Origin: Toxotes chatareus
Lineage: Eukaryota > Chordata > Actinopteri > Toxotidae
Direction: 5' to 3'
Assembly (NCBI GenBank): GCA_016801885.1
Contig: CM028884.1
Location: 10,916,181-10,980,180 of the forward strand
Length of the DNA: 64,000 nt
The notes beneath the pieces were generated by a model. The model made no database searches, had not been told where the DNA came from, and was given only the letters and a program-made list of their open reading frames with translations. Below are positions 51,001-63,300 of this stretch, in pieces. A program made the translations under genes and the position numbers. Position 1 is the stretch's first letter; every line of letters begins with the position of its first letter.

Positions 51001-54000
51001 CTGGCTTATTTTGCCTGCTTCAGACATGAACATCTGGGACAAAAAAAAGAGGGGGAAACCGATCAGTTCACAGTCTCTGGGGAAGTTAATTTGCAGGTCA
51101 AGACTACAAAGAGAAACTGGTATCAGAAGCTACTGCTGGTGTCTCACAGTCATATGAATAAACATATTCACTATTTTTAAATCAAAGAGCCCGGCATTGA
51201 TAATTCTTAAGAAGTCTCACACTTCTGTTCCACACTTCTGTTCCACATACCTCTCGAATTTTCTCAATGGCAGAGGTGAAGATGTAGAGGATGACCACCC
51301 ACTCCTGTGGAGAAGGCCAGTCAGGCATTTTCACCAGGACCACGTACGAATAGAACATCAAGAAGCCCAGGTAGAAGAGCTAACAGTGAGAGACACACAC
51401 AAAGAAGACTCATAAAGAAATATATATAAATATCATATATAAATATCATGCAAAACACAATTTGAAATGTAAAGCATTCATTCCCCCAATAACGGGAATG
51501 ACACCGATTTAATGTGTCCAAGATAAGTTGAATATAGATGATAACTGAAATGTGTTGACAAAGAGCCTCAAAATTCAGAGGGGCTTCCTCTCTCTGAAAT
51601 ATTTAGAGACAAGATCAGTTGAGGCCCTCTGAAGGGGCTGAACCTCATCATGGCATTTTGTAGCCAGGAGCAAATAGTCTGCCATTTTCACTGAGGCCTC
51701 TGAGCCCTCAGAGCTCAACTGGTGGTTAGCTGTGTGGATAGGGAATGTGTGATAGAGAGAAATTTCATCTTCTCCGTCTCAAGTGAAATTCACAGTTCCC
51801 AACAAAGTCTGCTCTGAGAGGGGAGGAGTTGGGGGGGGTTCAGGGGATTAAATAAGAAATGAGGATGGGAATTTTTAACCAGCAACTGATTTTAAAGCAA
51901 CATCTATCAATATTTTTATAGAAATGCGAGGTTAACTAACTGTGTACGATGTGGTAGCTCTACAGAAAATTATCACCACCCCTGCACTTCTACAGTCTTT
52001 TAAGCATCTTTTTATTTGTTTGGCTTTATGGCATATTGGCTGTACAGTACAGTTCAGGCTAGTCATAACAACTACTACTATAAAGCGATGACAGGAATGT
52101 TTGTTCGTCAGCCTGTTTAGTGGGTCATCTGCCTCCTAATGGCCGAAATCAAGTAATGCAGCTTTAAATCACAGGCGTCGTCATGCTAGCCAACATCAAA
52201 AGCATTAGTCTATTACTATTATATGGACTGCCATCAAATTTTGTACAGTCATGTTCCCCAGAGGAGGAACCATCCCCTGACTTTAGCGCCTCTAGTGCCA
52301 CCAGCAGATTGATATTTCAGTTTTACTGAAATAGCTTGACGAATATTAGTTTGAATGCCATGACTTTAGATACAGATATCCATGGTGTGAAGAGGATGAA
52401 TCTTAATGACTCTGGTGATCCCTTAAAGGGCAACTCCGGGATTTTTTAACCTGGGCCTTATTTTCCCATGTTTTTTCGAGTGTAAATGGTTGATAGGGAC
52501 AAAGATCTTTGCAATAGATCAACTACTGAGCAACAAAGGTATACCCGGCAACCACTAAACAGCTGCTGCAATGTAGCTGAACAGTGCTTTAAAGTACACC
52601 CACTAAAAGTGGTTGTTTTTTCCCACAGGTTCAGATTGTTATTATAAGCGTCTGACAATATTATGGATAGGAATCCTACAGAGACAGACCTCTAGTTTAA
52701 AGAGTAAGATCCTAACATATTGATCTGTTTAAAGCCACCAGAAAAAAAACAGTAATTTTATCTTGCAAAACATGGGAGATGCTGATCTACCACTGCCTAA
52801 TTCGGGTAGTTTTTTGTCTGTTATTGTGTGACTTTCAGTCGTGGAAACTGTATTCAGATCCTCTACTTAAGTAACAGTACCACACAATAACACAAACAAA
52901 CTGACTGAGGCAGCAGTAGGCGAAGTTTGTACAAAAGAGCACACAAAGAGTGTGGGAAAGCTTGAAAATGTCCATATAGGCAGGTTAGGTCATCTTGGAT
53001 TAGGTGAACCATTAAAAAAAAATTGGTGAACCTTGACATGCAGTGTGTGAATTGTTGGAAAATCAGCCCTTAACACTCCCATCTGATGGGTAAGTCATTG
53101 CTGCAGTTCTGCGCTGAGGTGTTGAAACTGGGATGGAAGCAGGTACAGCAGATGTAGATAAGCTCAGGCACAGGCTATATTACATAGACAAGCAGTTTCA
53201 GTGATGTTATCAGCACCTCTCCAGTCTTGAACAGCCTGAGAAACAGCCCTGTCCAGCGCAGCAAATAAAACCCTCAATGACGGCTCCCAAAGAACCAGCC
53301 TCAGGCTTGTGTATATAAATAAACATAGTCTACACCAGGATGCAGGAAGAGAGACTGCGACTGGATTCATTTGGGAAAATTCAGAATCTACACGTGAACC
53401 AGAACAAATACATCTCACAAGTAATTGAGTCGTTATCGCTACTTGTACGTTGTGGAGTGGTAAATATTGTATGATTGTGTTCCCTGAGCTTGCCTGTAGG
53501 CGGTGTTGAGATAATATCTGTCCCCGGTGAGAGCCATTCAGTGCTAATATACTCAGAGTGAGAGAATGTGTTTCTATTATTAGTATCTAGCCACTTTCTG
53601 TGTGGGTGCCTGATAAGGCTGCACCTTGTCCCCTCTCCTGTTTGTGGTATTCATGGACAGTCACAATCAGATGTCTGCTTCAGTGACATTAGGCTGGTTT
53701 TTTTAACATCTGAGGGCCTTATTTGCCCATGAAAGTAAGGTAAAAGGTTTGACCACTGATCAGTTGCAAGGGATTCAGTAAAACAGGTTTTATGTACCAT
53801 GCAGGTGGAGACAAGCACAAGCTATTAAGCAAGCCTCTGTTTTAACCAATAGCTACAAGTCTAGTTAACGACCCTACAAAATCTTTATTCTCTTCAGGTT
53901 GGCTCCTGAGAGGATCTCAGTGTCAGGTAACTACTCCTGGGTTTAAGCATCCTCCCTTTGTGGCTCCTTTTACCCAGATAAACCACCCAAAAAATAAATA

Positions 54001-57000
54001 AATAAATGGGTGGACGAGTGTGTATGTATGCGTGTGTCTTCTTCTGTAATCTCCATACCGTGTTGGACCAGAACTTAACAATGGGAGCGTGGTAGAAGGC
54101 ATAAATTTTCCTGGTTAAGGGCAGCTTTCTGGAGCGAATGTGCGTCTCCATGTCATTTTTTGCCTCCACATGGTCGTGGGATCTGGTCTCCTTGAACACA
54201 TCCTGCAGTGAAGTTAAAAAGGCCCAAATTAGACAACAGCAGGCCACAATGTGGAGAGAAAATGAGAGAAAGAGACAGAAAGAAAGCCTGAGTCAAGAGG
54301 GGAATGTCACTGAAAGAAAGTAAGAAAATAAAAGGAAAAAATTGAAGCACATAAAAAAGAAATTTTATGCCAAAAGAGCAAAAGTATTCATCAGCAAACT
54401 TTTTATGTGAATATCTGTCTTCCTACTCTTTTATTTCACTAAAGAGAAACAGCCTGTTCACAGCTCATTAACCATTTAACAGTAATTTAACAATAAAAAA
54501 ATGGACATTTGATCATCTTTAAAACTTGTTGAATTTACACAAGTTTTCAAGGATTTATTACACTGTTGGGCTGCCAGACTGCTTTGAAGGTAACATATTT
54601 CAGAAAAAGAAGTTGAAGAAAATTAAACCAGAAGAGAGATGAGAAACTGAGGAACGGAGGGTCTGAGTAAACCTAACCATTTGGATGTCTTCAGCTATGT
54701 TCTGAAAGTTGTTCTCACTGTCCTCCATGGTCATCTGGTGGTCGTCCTGACTCTGAGGGATGTGAGCCATCTCAGCCTTGGATTTGTACTCCAACAGCAG
54801 GATGGCAGGAGGCACCAAGATACTCAGAATCACCTAGAGACAAACAGACTCACGCTCACTAAGTACTCAATTTATTTTGCCTTTCCTCTCAGTTCATTCA
54901 CAAATAGTTACAGTGTCATAATGTGATACAAGCAAAGTCCTGTTGGGGCTGAGATTGGCATTAGATATGGAAGAAGACCTTTGTGTAAGCTGCTGGAAAA
55001 CAGCACCTGTTGCCAACATTTCACCGAACTGATCAGTGCATACATTACGCTGTACCTAGCCAAAGATTTCTCACTGCTGAACCTCAGCAGCCACTGTAAA
55101 CAGAAAGCAAAGCAGTGATTCCAGCACTAAGATTATCCCAGCTTTTTGTTCGTTACCAAAAATAAAATCTAAATGGAACATGAACCTTGTACCAGGAGTT
55201 CTTGCGCATGTTCAGCCGTCCCATCCACATGTCTGACAGCAGCATCTGGGTGCAGGTGTGAGCCACAAAGGGCCGCAGGTGGGAGGAGACGGCCAACTTC
55301 AAACAGGTGGAATTGCTCCAGTTCTTCAGCTCATAGGTCAGCAGCTTCATGGCCATGGTCTCATCTTGCCTGAATGACTGCTCCAGCAGGTCGACTGCTA
55401 ACGTCCCGAACTCACTGAAAAACATCAGTGCAATCAGCGAGGCTTCTACGTTTACTTTCTGACAGAAATTCAAACCGTTTTGTTGCTATTTGACATGCGT
55501 CAAAGCCACAGAAATACTTACTTTGAATACTGCTTGAGCTCCTCTGACGTGTCGTCCACCACGTCGCTCTTCTTGGCCTCGTAGCCCATCGACCGGCAGA
55601 GTTTGCAGGCCACCAGTGCCTTTGCCATGTTCTCCTCGCCGTGCTGCCAGAAGAACAGTGACATTTTCTGCCTCTTCATCAACACAGCCCACACCAGGAG
55701 CTCATTGAAAGGGTAGGGAAACCGCCGTGTCTCTGGGTCGTCTATGTCCACAATCTCTTCTTTGCTCCTCTTTTTGTTCTGCTCTGCGGAAGACTCCAGC
55801 TAGGAGAGAGAGGGAAAGGAGGAGACAGATGTCATTTTCTCCCATTAACAGCGACTCTCTAAATGAAGACACAGATTGTTTTTTATCTCTGGAGATCTTT
55901 GTGTTTAGGCATGTGGGACGCTTCAGTCTAAAGGAAGCCATGTTCTGTTTAGGGAAAAGCAGGAGTTTACCTTGGGTTTGTACGGCTGCGCGGTCTTGAT
56001 GAAGTGGTTGTGCCTCGTCTTCTCCTTCTTGTCAGCCTGCATGCTGAACGACTCATGAGTTTTCCTCAAATGAGAGCCAGGACCTGATGTGTGGCGTCCC
56101 GATCTCTGTGTAGGACACGGTAACATCTTCAGATTTACTGACTGTCTTTCATTGACTTTTAATACAGTTCACAATAGATTTAAAGGTCATTAGTGCCATT
56201 CATGAAATGTTACTGTCATTATTATTATTATTATTTTTTGAAATGCAAGGTTTTAACTCCAATGCATCACACCACTTTATTTAAAGTTAAAACACAGAAA
56301 TATCAAACATTAACACCATAAAAGACATTTTAGGCATTACTACAAAAACACTCCAACAGTTCGAACTCACCCTATTGTTGCCATGGAGATTGTTGTAAAT
56401 TATTCGGAAGCGTTTCCTGGTATAGTTGCACCTGTAAGTCCCGCCCATCAGGTACTCTATAACCAGCCCCACGTCAATCAAAGTGATTTTGTAGTTAGGA
56501 GGCAGATGGCTCTGTAAGAGGGCACAGAAGAAAAAAAGTTTGTAAATGTAGTTGAAAAGACATTTCTGGGTAAAATTATATGAAGTGGGTTGACTCTACC
56601 TGTTTAACATCTCTAACCAGATGAAGTAGAGTTGGGTTGTTGGGAGGTTGTTTCTAAAATAGAGGAAGACAAAAAAGGCTTTATAATGTGCAAAGACAAA
56701 TATAAATATATATTCATATGTAATTTATTCAGTGGTTGGTGCATGTTTCATAATGTTACCGTGTTGTATAGCTCCTCCAGCCGACTGATTGTCAGGAAAC
56801 GGTGCATGCTCACGCCATTTTCAATGAGCAACTTGACAAAATCTACCCTGTCCATCACAAGTGCATCCAACATCGCTTGCTCCAGAGAGCTCACCTACAC
56901 ACAAAGATATACATGCTGCCATGAAGCTTATTTTTATAGTAAATAATTATTTATGAAACAAACACAATTAGGGCACAGACCACGAATATGGCAAAATCAC

Positions 57001-57289
57001 AAAAAACAACACACACATTAAAAAACATAAATAAATATAATCTCTTATTTAACCAAGAGCCAAGAGTCCCTGAATTTGAAAATAAACATAAGCACTGAGG
57101 GCAGCTTATGAAGACAACTGTAATATGGTTCACGTTACAGTCAAGACAAGCATTTCATGGCAGCCTGCCCGAGTCCAGTCCCCTGGCTCTTCAGACTGGA
57201 GATTGTGGTCAGCAGAGATTCTGGGGCCATTCAGGGCAAGTCCAAAGGTTTGGAGCAAAGCAAACATCTCTGAAAGCTGTGGCTGACAT

Positions 57290-57368
<79 letters not shown>

Positions 57369-60300
57369 TACAAACATGCAGACGTACCAGGAGCTGCTGT
57401 CCGTACACAAACACATGATTCTTGGCAATGTCTACACGGTCCCAGGCCAGAGTCAGGACCAGCTGATCGAAGGCAGATGCGTTCGTGCCTGAAATACACA
57501 GGTACAACCACGTGGAGACACACACATAAACAGATATTAATTCCCAGGCAAGTAAAGCCTTATTAACCGTGTATTTCCTGTTAGCCAGCTAGCAGGATTA
57601 GAGGGGGTTAGTAGAGCAGGGCCAGGGCAGTAATACAGTCAATTACACACTAATACAGCAACTGAGCAGATTAGACTACAAAGTAAATCCCTGTTCAGTC
57701 TACTGCTCTCTTCCATGGTAATCTGCCTTATTGTCCTCTAGGATCCATCCGAATCAAATGATCATATTCACTTCACACAGAACTGATTGCGTGGCCGTCA
57801 AACAAGAATCTCAATGGCAAACTGACTGAAAATCTATTGAGTGATTTCACCAGATAACCCTGAGTTTTCAGGAAAGCAGTCTGCTTAAAAACTGTATTCT
57901 ACAGCATGTCCAGGTCTTAATAATGACAATGTCAAACTTCCCATTTAATAGCCAAAGTGCTAAATGAATTGTATTGTAGCAGAAAATGGAAAAATCTCTA
58001 AGCAGCATTCAATATTAAAAGGGCTTGAGAGCTTTTGTACCCCTGGGTCCTTTTGAGGATGAGTTAGTTTCACCAAGATGAATGCGGCTTAGGCCGGCAA
58101 ATATTTGCCTGAGCGGACATTTCAGTCATAGTCCTCAGTTTCTCTTTTCAACGTCAGAACCTGTCTCTCCAGACTATCGATCAGCAGCAGTCACTTACAA
58201 ATTCCTGGCTTTTGTCTAAATTAACTGAAATGAGGGTGAACAACCAGCCCTGCAGTGTATTTGCTGCAACACCCATCTTTCAGGTAAGGAATTTGTTCTA
58301 TACTTGAAATGAGAAATGTCTGTGTTCAAATAACAGCTCGTCAGAGTTAAAAAAAAAAAAAAATTATACAATGAGTATTTTTCTTCTTTTTCTTCAAATT
58401 GTATTCACACCAAATACATTAAATGGATGTTCTACAGCGTAACAGAAACAAAGAAAGAAATGCTCAGGTGAATGTTCAACTTTTCCTCTAACAGACTGCT
58501 GAGAGACCGACAGTGCTGGAATAAGGAGGCCCCTGTGAATGTGAGCAACATGATCTCCTGAGGAACAGAGAGAGGAGGGCACACAGAAGGGGAACTCTGC
58601 TCTCAAAGCATATCTATATCAAAATGAAAACATTACAAAGTCTTGAAATCTCAATCTCCCAGTGCCAGCAATGTCAGCATATGAAAAGAATGAATCAACT
58701 TTATATGACGTTTACTCTCAGTTCCTGGATTAGAGAAGTTTGGGGGAAGAGTCATCCACTAACCTTGGAGTAAAGCCCTCAGAATGGCTACGTCAATGTC
58801 CTGGTGCTCCTCTGAGCTGATGTGAAACACAGTGATCTGTTTTCCAAGAGACAAGATAGCACTTATTGTCAAGTTCCCACAGACATCATCCACATCTTTG
58901 AAGAGTTTGTGACATGTGATACATCAATTTATGGAAACTAACAGTGGGAGGATCAACTGATGAGAGTGATGTGTCAGAGGTTCTTTGTGGCTGCACTTAA
59001 GCTTCATTCAGTTCAAAGCTGCTCAAAGTTCTCCTTTTGTGTTTGGTTTTCAGGAATTTTTATTAAATGGTTCATCTCTGCAAGTTAATGCTGCTGCATT
59101 CGCTGTCAGTGAAATAGAAATAAATAAAATGAATAGAAAAAAAAAAGACTGGTGATCAACAAAATGTGAATGAGCAGGGATTTACCAGTTCTTTGCTCTT
59201 CATGCACTCCATCAGAGTCTGAAAGAGGTGGATGGCATCACTCTGGCTGAAGTTGAAGGTTTTCTTAATGGTTGCAATGATGTCAGTCTCCACTCCATCA
59301 GGAAGACCGCTGTTGAAATACAACACAACATGGCTAAAGTCAACACTGCGGAAACACACACTGCTATAAAATGCTTTACAGGCTTCAACTCAGCATGTGT
59401 CCTTTTTAGAAATCCCTCAGCAACACACTGAAGTTGTCACTCATTACTCTGAAGGATGAAGCATTACACACCAAATCCTGTCCACAATACAGAAGAGTAT
59501 GTTTTGTCTCTGTACACTTTAAGCGAGGTGTTGTCAGTCCATTTAGGTCTACAGATCAAAGGATACATTTATCTGAATGTGACCTAAGTTCTATGCTCCA
59601 TAGCCGACTGTTAAGTAACTTTAAAAGGAATGGATAAACCGTAATATCTTAAACCACACATTCTGGATCTGTGCATGTTTCCTGTGATTGCTTATTATAA
59701 ATCCTCTTGTGTTTTGTGTGAGCATGCTTACAGCTGGACTGAAAAATCCTAGTTTGACAGAACTGATGCAGTTCATATTCGTCATTCAAAAAAAGATGCC
59801 TGTTAAAAAAAAAATGTCATTGGCTGATTAAGCCTGTCAGCAGATCACTTTTAACTGCACGCTGTCATAAGTTCAACTATTTTCAACTCTTTTATAAACA
59901 GACTGGGTTGTTAGAAACCCTTCAGGGACAGGAACAAAAAAAGATCATTCTCTACACCAAAGTAAACGATTCATCAATAACGCCATCATGCTGCCATATT
60001 TTGAAAATCTTCTAAATTTAACAACTAATTTTAACCAGACATCTAAATATTTACACACCTGAAACCTCGACATTACTTAATCTACTTCAGTTCTCTCCTT
60101 TTCTATCATCTGTCTGTATGTGTATGTGTGTGTGTGTGTGTATAAAAAAAAATGTAATTTGGAAAGCCTTGATTTTCTTTCCCTCCACCCACCCCTGCCC
60201 TCTGTGTTTGTGTGTGTTTGTCGTACCCTCCCTCCTCTGTCTGCTTGTGGACGTAGGCCAGTATATCAGCAGCACGGCCGGTCCCCTCGCACACCACCAC

Positions 60301-63300
60301 TGGGACGGGAGGGCTCTCCTGAAGGTACTCCAGCACAGTCAGGATCACATTGGGACCCCCCTCAAAGATCAGGGCCACAACGGGTACACCCTGACCAATA
60401 CCTACAAGAACGAAGACAAAGAGCCTGCTTAAAGTTTGGGTTTATGTGACAAAACTCCCCTTCAGCTCCATTGTCATTCATCCAATACAGCTCCACCCAA
60501 GTGACAGTTTGTGAGACGATGAGATGATCATGCCCAGCTCACTGTTATCACCTTGTTCCCACAGGCAAAGACAAACTGACACTTATAATGATTGCATCTT
60601 AGGGTTAAAAGCTATCTGAAGGGTATGTCCCAGTGTATGTAAATCTATTTACATGAACTGTACAACACAACCTAAAATCTATCACATCAGACTTTGCTGG
60701 AGTCTAAAATCATACAGCAATACATGATTTCCAGAGATTTAAGACTGTGAAGTCTTAAACATCCCAGCTTCTTCAAACACCATCTAAAATTTCCTTAAGT
60801 ACTTAACATGGCCCAAAAGAATGGTATTCCCAAGCAAGTTCTAATAAACACTAAGGTTATCTGCACACACAGTATTCTGTGATCCAGATCTGACCGTTAA
60901 TGGCTGCTAATGAATCATTTTCCAGGCAATCTAAGTTAACCTCAGGTTTAACCTCATCAATACATGAAACATGCAGATCATTTCTTTTTTCCAGGAAGAA
61001 AATCATGTCATTCTCTTTGGACAAGTCCTAACGCAACACTCTGGAGCCAGTACAAACTAGAAAGAGGGAAGGAATTTGTCAACTGCATCGCCTCTGTTTA
61101 ATGTAAGTAATTCAAATGCAAATGCTGTTTGGAGTCATTTGACTTGGGTAATTGTTGGCCCCTGTGGTGCATTGTTAATCTGCTGTCAGTATGGGCATTT
61201 CATCTTAAGGGAGTCACCCAAGAATCTGCATGTATATTATTAATCAATAATAATAAACGCATAATAATTAATTGCCCTTGTCTGTAGTTACTAATGTGTG
61301 ACCAGTCAAAAGTCAAACAAGTGAGAAGAGTTATGTTCCAGTCTGTGGGTGATACTGCCTTCAAGTTCACTTCTGAGTACAGGTCAATTTTTAACACTTC
61401 AGGGAACTTAAAAGTGACATTACTGGGATTAATGCATACCATTAGAAATTAATTGAGGAAAGCATAGCACAGAGATTAAGCTTAGTTTTTCTTGTCAGAA
61501 GGGGGCACTCTGTTAACTTGGATTTGATGCACGGGCACAGATTTGGGACATTAATGAACAACACAGTGTGGTGTTAAATATTTCCAATATTTAATTTAAA
61601 GCCCTTGACAACAAAATGACAAAATAATATTACTCAGGACAAAATAAACTCAAACTACTATTTTTTTTCCTATGTGATGTTAGGGATTTCAGCATTAAAT
61701 GGTAAGTAATTAGTTAGAGGATAGAGGCCCCTTGATGTTTCTTTTTTTTTTTTTTTTTTTTTTGCTTTCTGTGACACACAAACAATGTCACTGCATTATC
61801 TCAGAAGATCTCCAGCCTGCTTTTGCAGATCTTGTTTCTGAGGAATCCAAGCAACAGAAACTGGTTTGCTTACGTGCATGTATTCTTTGGAGGTTGATGT
61901 GCTTCTCCAGGTCACGCCGCAGCTGGACCTCAGCACCGTACTTGCCCACTGTCCCATCATCCACCAGGAGGAAATGGGAATGCAGATTGTTGAGAACATT
62001 TAGTTTGCTGAGAGGGTTCAGTAGTGTCTGATAGGGAGCGATAATCTGTGGTGTGGAAATTAGGAAGCAGAAACAGCAGGGGAAAAAAAAAGAACAGATA
62101 ATATGACTTTTTGCACCTAAAGAAAATTTGAGACCGAATTTCAGAAAAGTACAGTCAGAAACAAGGCTGTAACAGTTGTGTCTTACATCTCTGCCGATGA
62201 GATCGTTCCTGTTTTCAATGACTCCCCAGGGTGCGATCCCGATAGTGCAAATTTTCTTGGATGATCTGGAACAGTGCTCTTTGAGAGCATCACCCACATG
62301 CTTTGCCACACCTTTGGGAAGGATGCAAGAACCAATTGATAAGCGTTTTATGTTATAAATCATTTTTTAGAAGTGTTACATCTTTTATGACCACTTCACC
62401 TTAAGAGTCACACATCACTTAAAATTCATAATTCATTACAAAACTTAGCCCTCAACTTATATATTTGATATAAATCAGTGACCAATAAAAGTGGGCTACA
62501 TACTGCAGAACCCATTAACTATGCACGAGAAAAGAAACAATTAAAGAGCATCCATGACCAAATGGAGCCAGTCCACAACAAGTCCACAACAAGTACATTA
62601 GTCCTGGAGATGTTTGTGAACCACAATCCTCAGCTAATGGATCTCATGGATTCAGCAGTAATTTGTGAGCCAGGAGACCATCCCAACTGGCCAGGGTGCC
62701 AGAGAGGCTTTAAAAGTAATCACTGGTCTGGGTAAATGACCCTGTGAGCAATGATTTAAACACTATGATCAGACCGCACCATCTTAACGCTGTGCTGCGG
62801 CTGCAGACACACCTCGGTCACCACACACAGCCAAATGACACACTCAGAGCCTGGTATTACAACTTGTGCTACATCAGCGCATCACACTGATGCTGGCTGT
62901 TTGTTTGTGCAGGTCTGTGTACAGTGTGGGTGTGAGTGAATGTTCTTTTAGAGGAATCTTCAATTAATATCTATAGAGAGCAGAGTATGTGGCTGCTACA
63001 TCTCTTCAGTTACGTCAGTGCCATTTTTGGTTTTCATTACACTCAGAATCCCCTCATGGTTTGCAAAGTGTTACTGACACAAAGCACATAAAACACTGCA
63101 ATGCTAATATCATCCGACCTGCAGCCGACATTCTGATATACTCCTGTAAAGAAACTGTAAAATCCCCACATATTCCTGACTTCAGCCAAGAAATTTTTAT
63201 GACTTTCCCTGTCTGGAATCCACTGACGTAAATCCAATTGTATTTCAGAAACTACAGCAGGGGAACTTTGCCCTCTCCACAGGATGTAAGGGATAAATTA

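Larger units (their letters stand above)
51380..54058 (-). other. trpm7 intron 15, repeat-rich
   Basis: The 2.7-kb intron between S1- and S2-coding exons. It contains three adjacent repeat remnants (52222-52432, 52427-52600, 52845-52891) and a G-rich run near 51820; no nested gene is supported. Confidence 0.7.
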
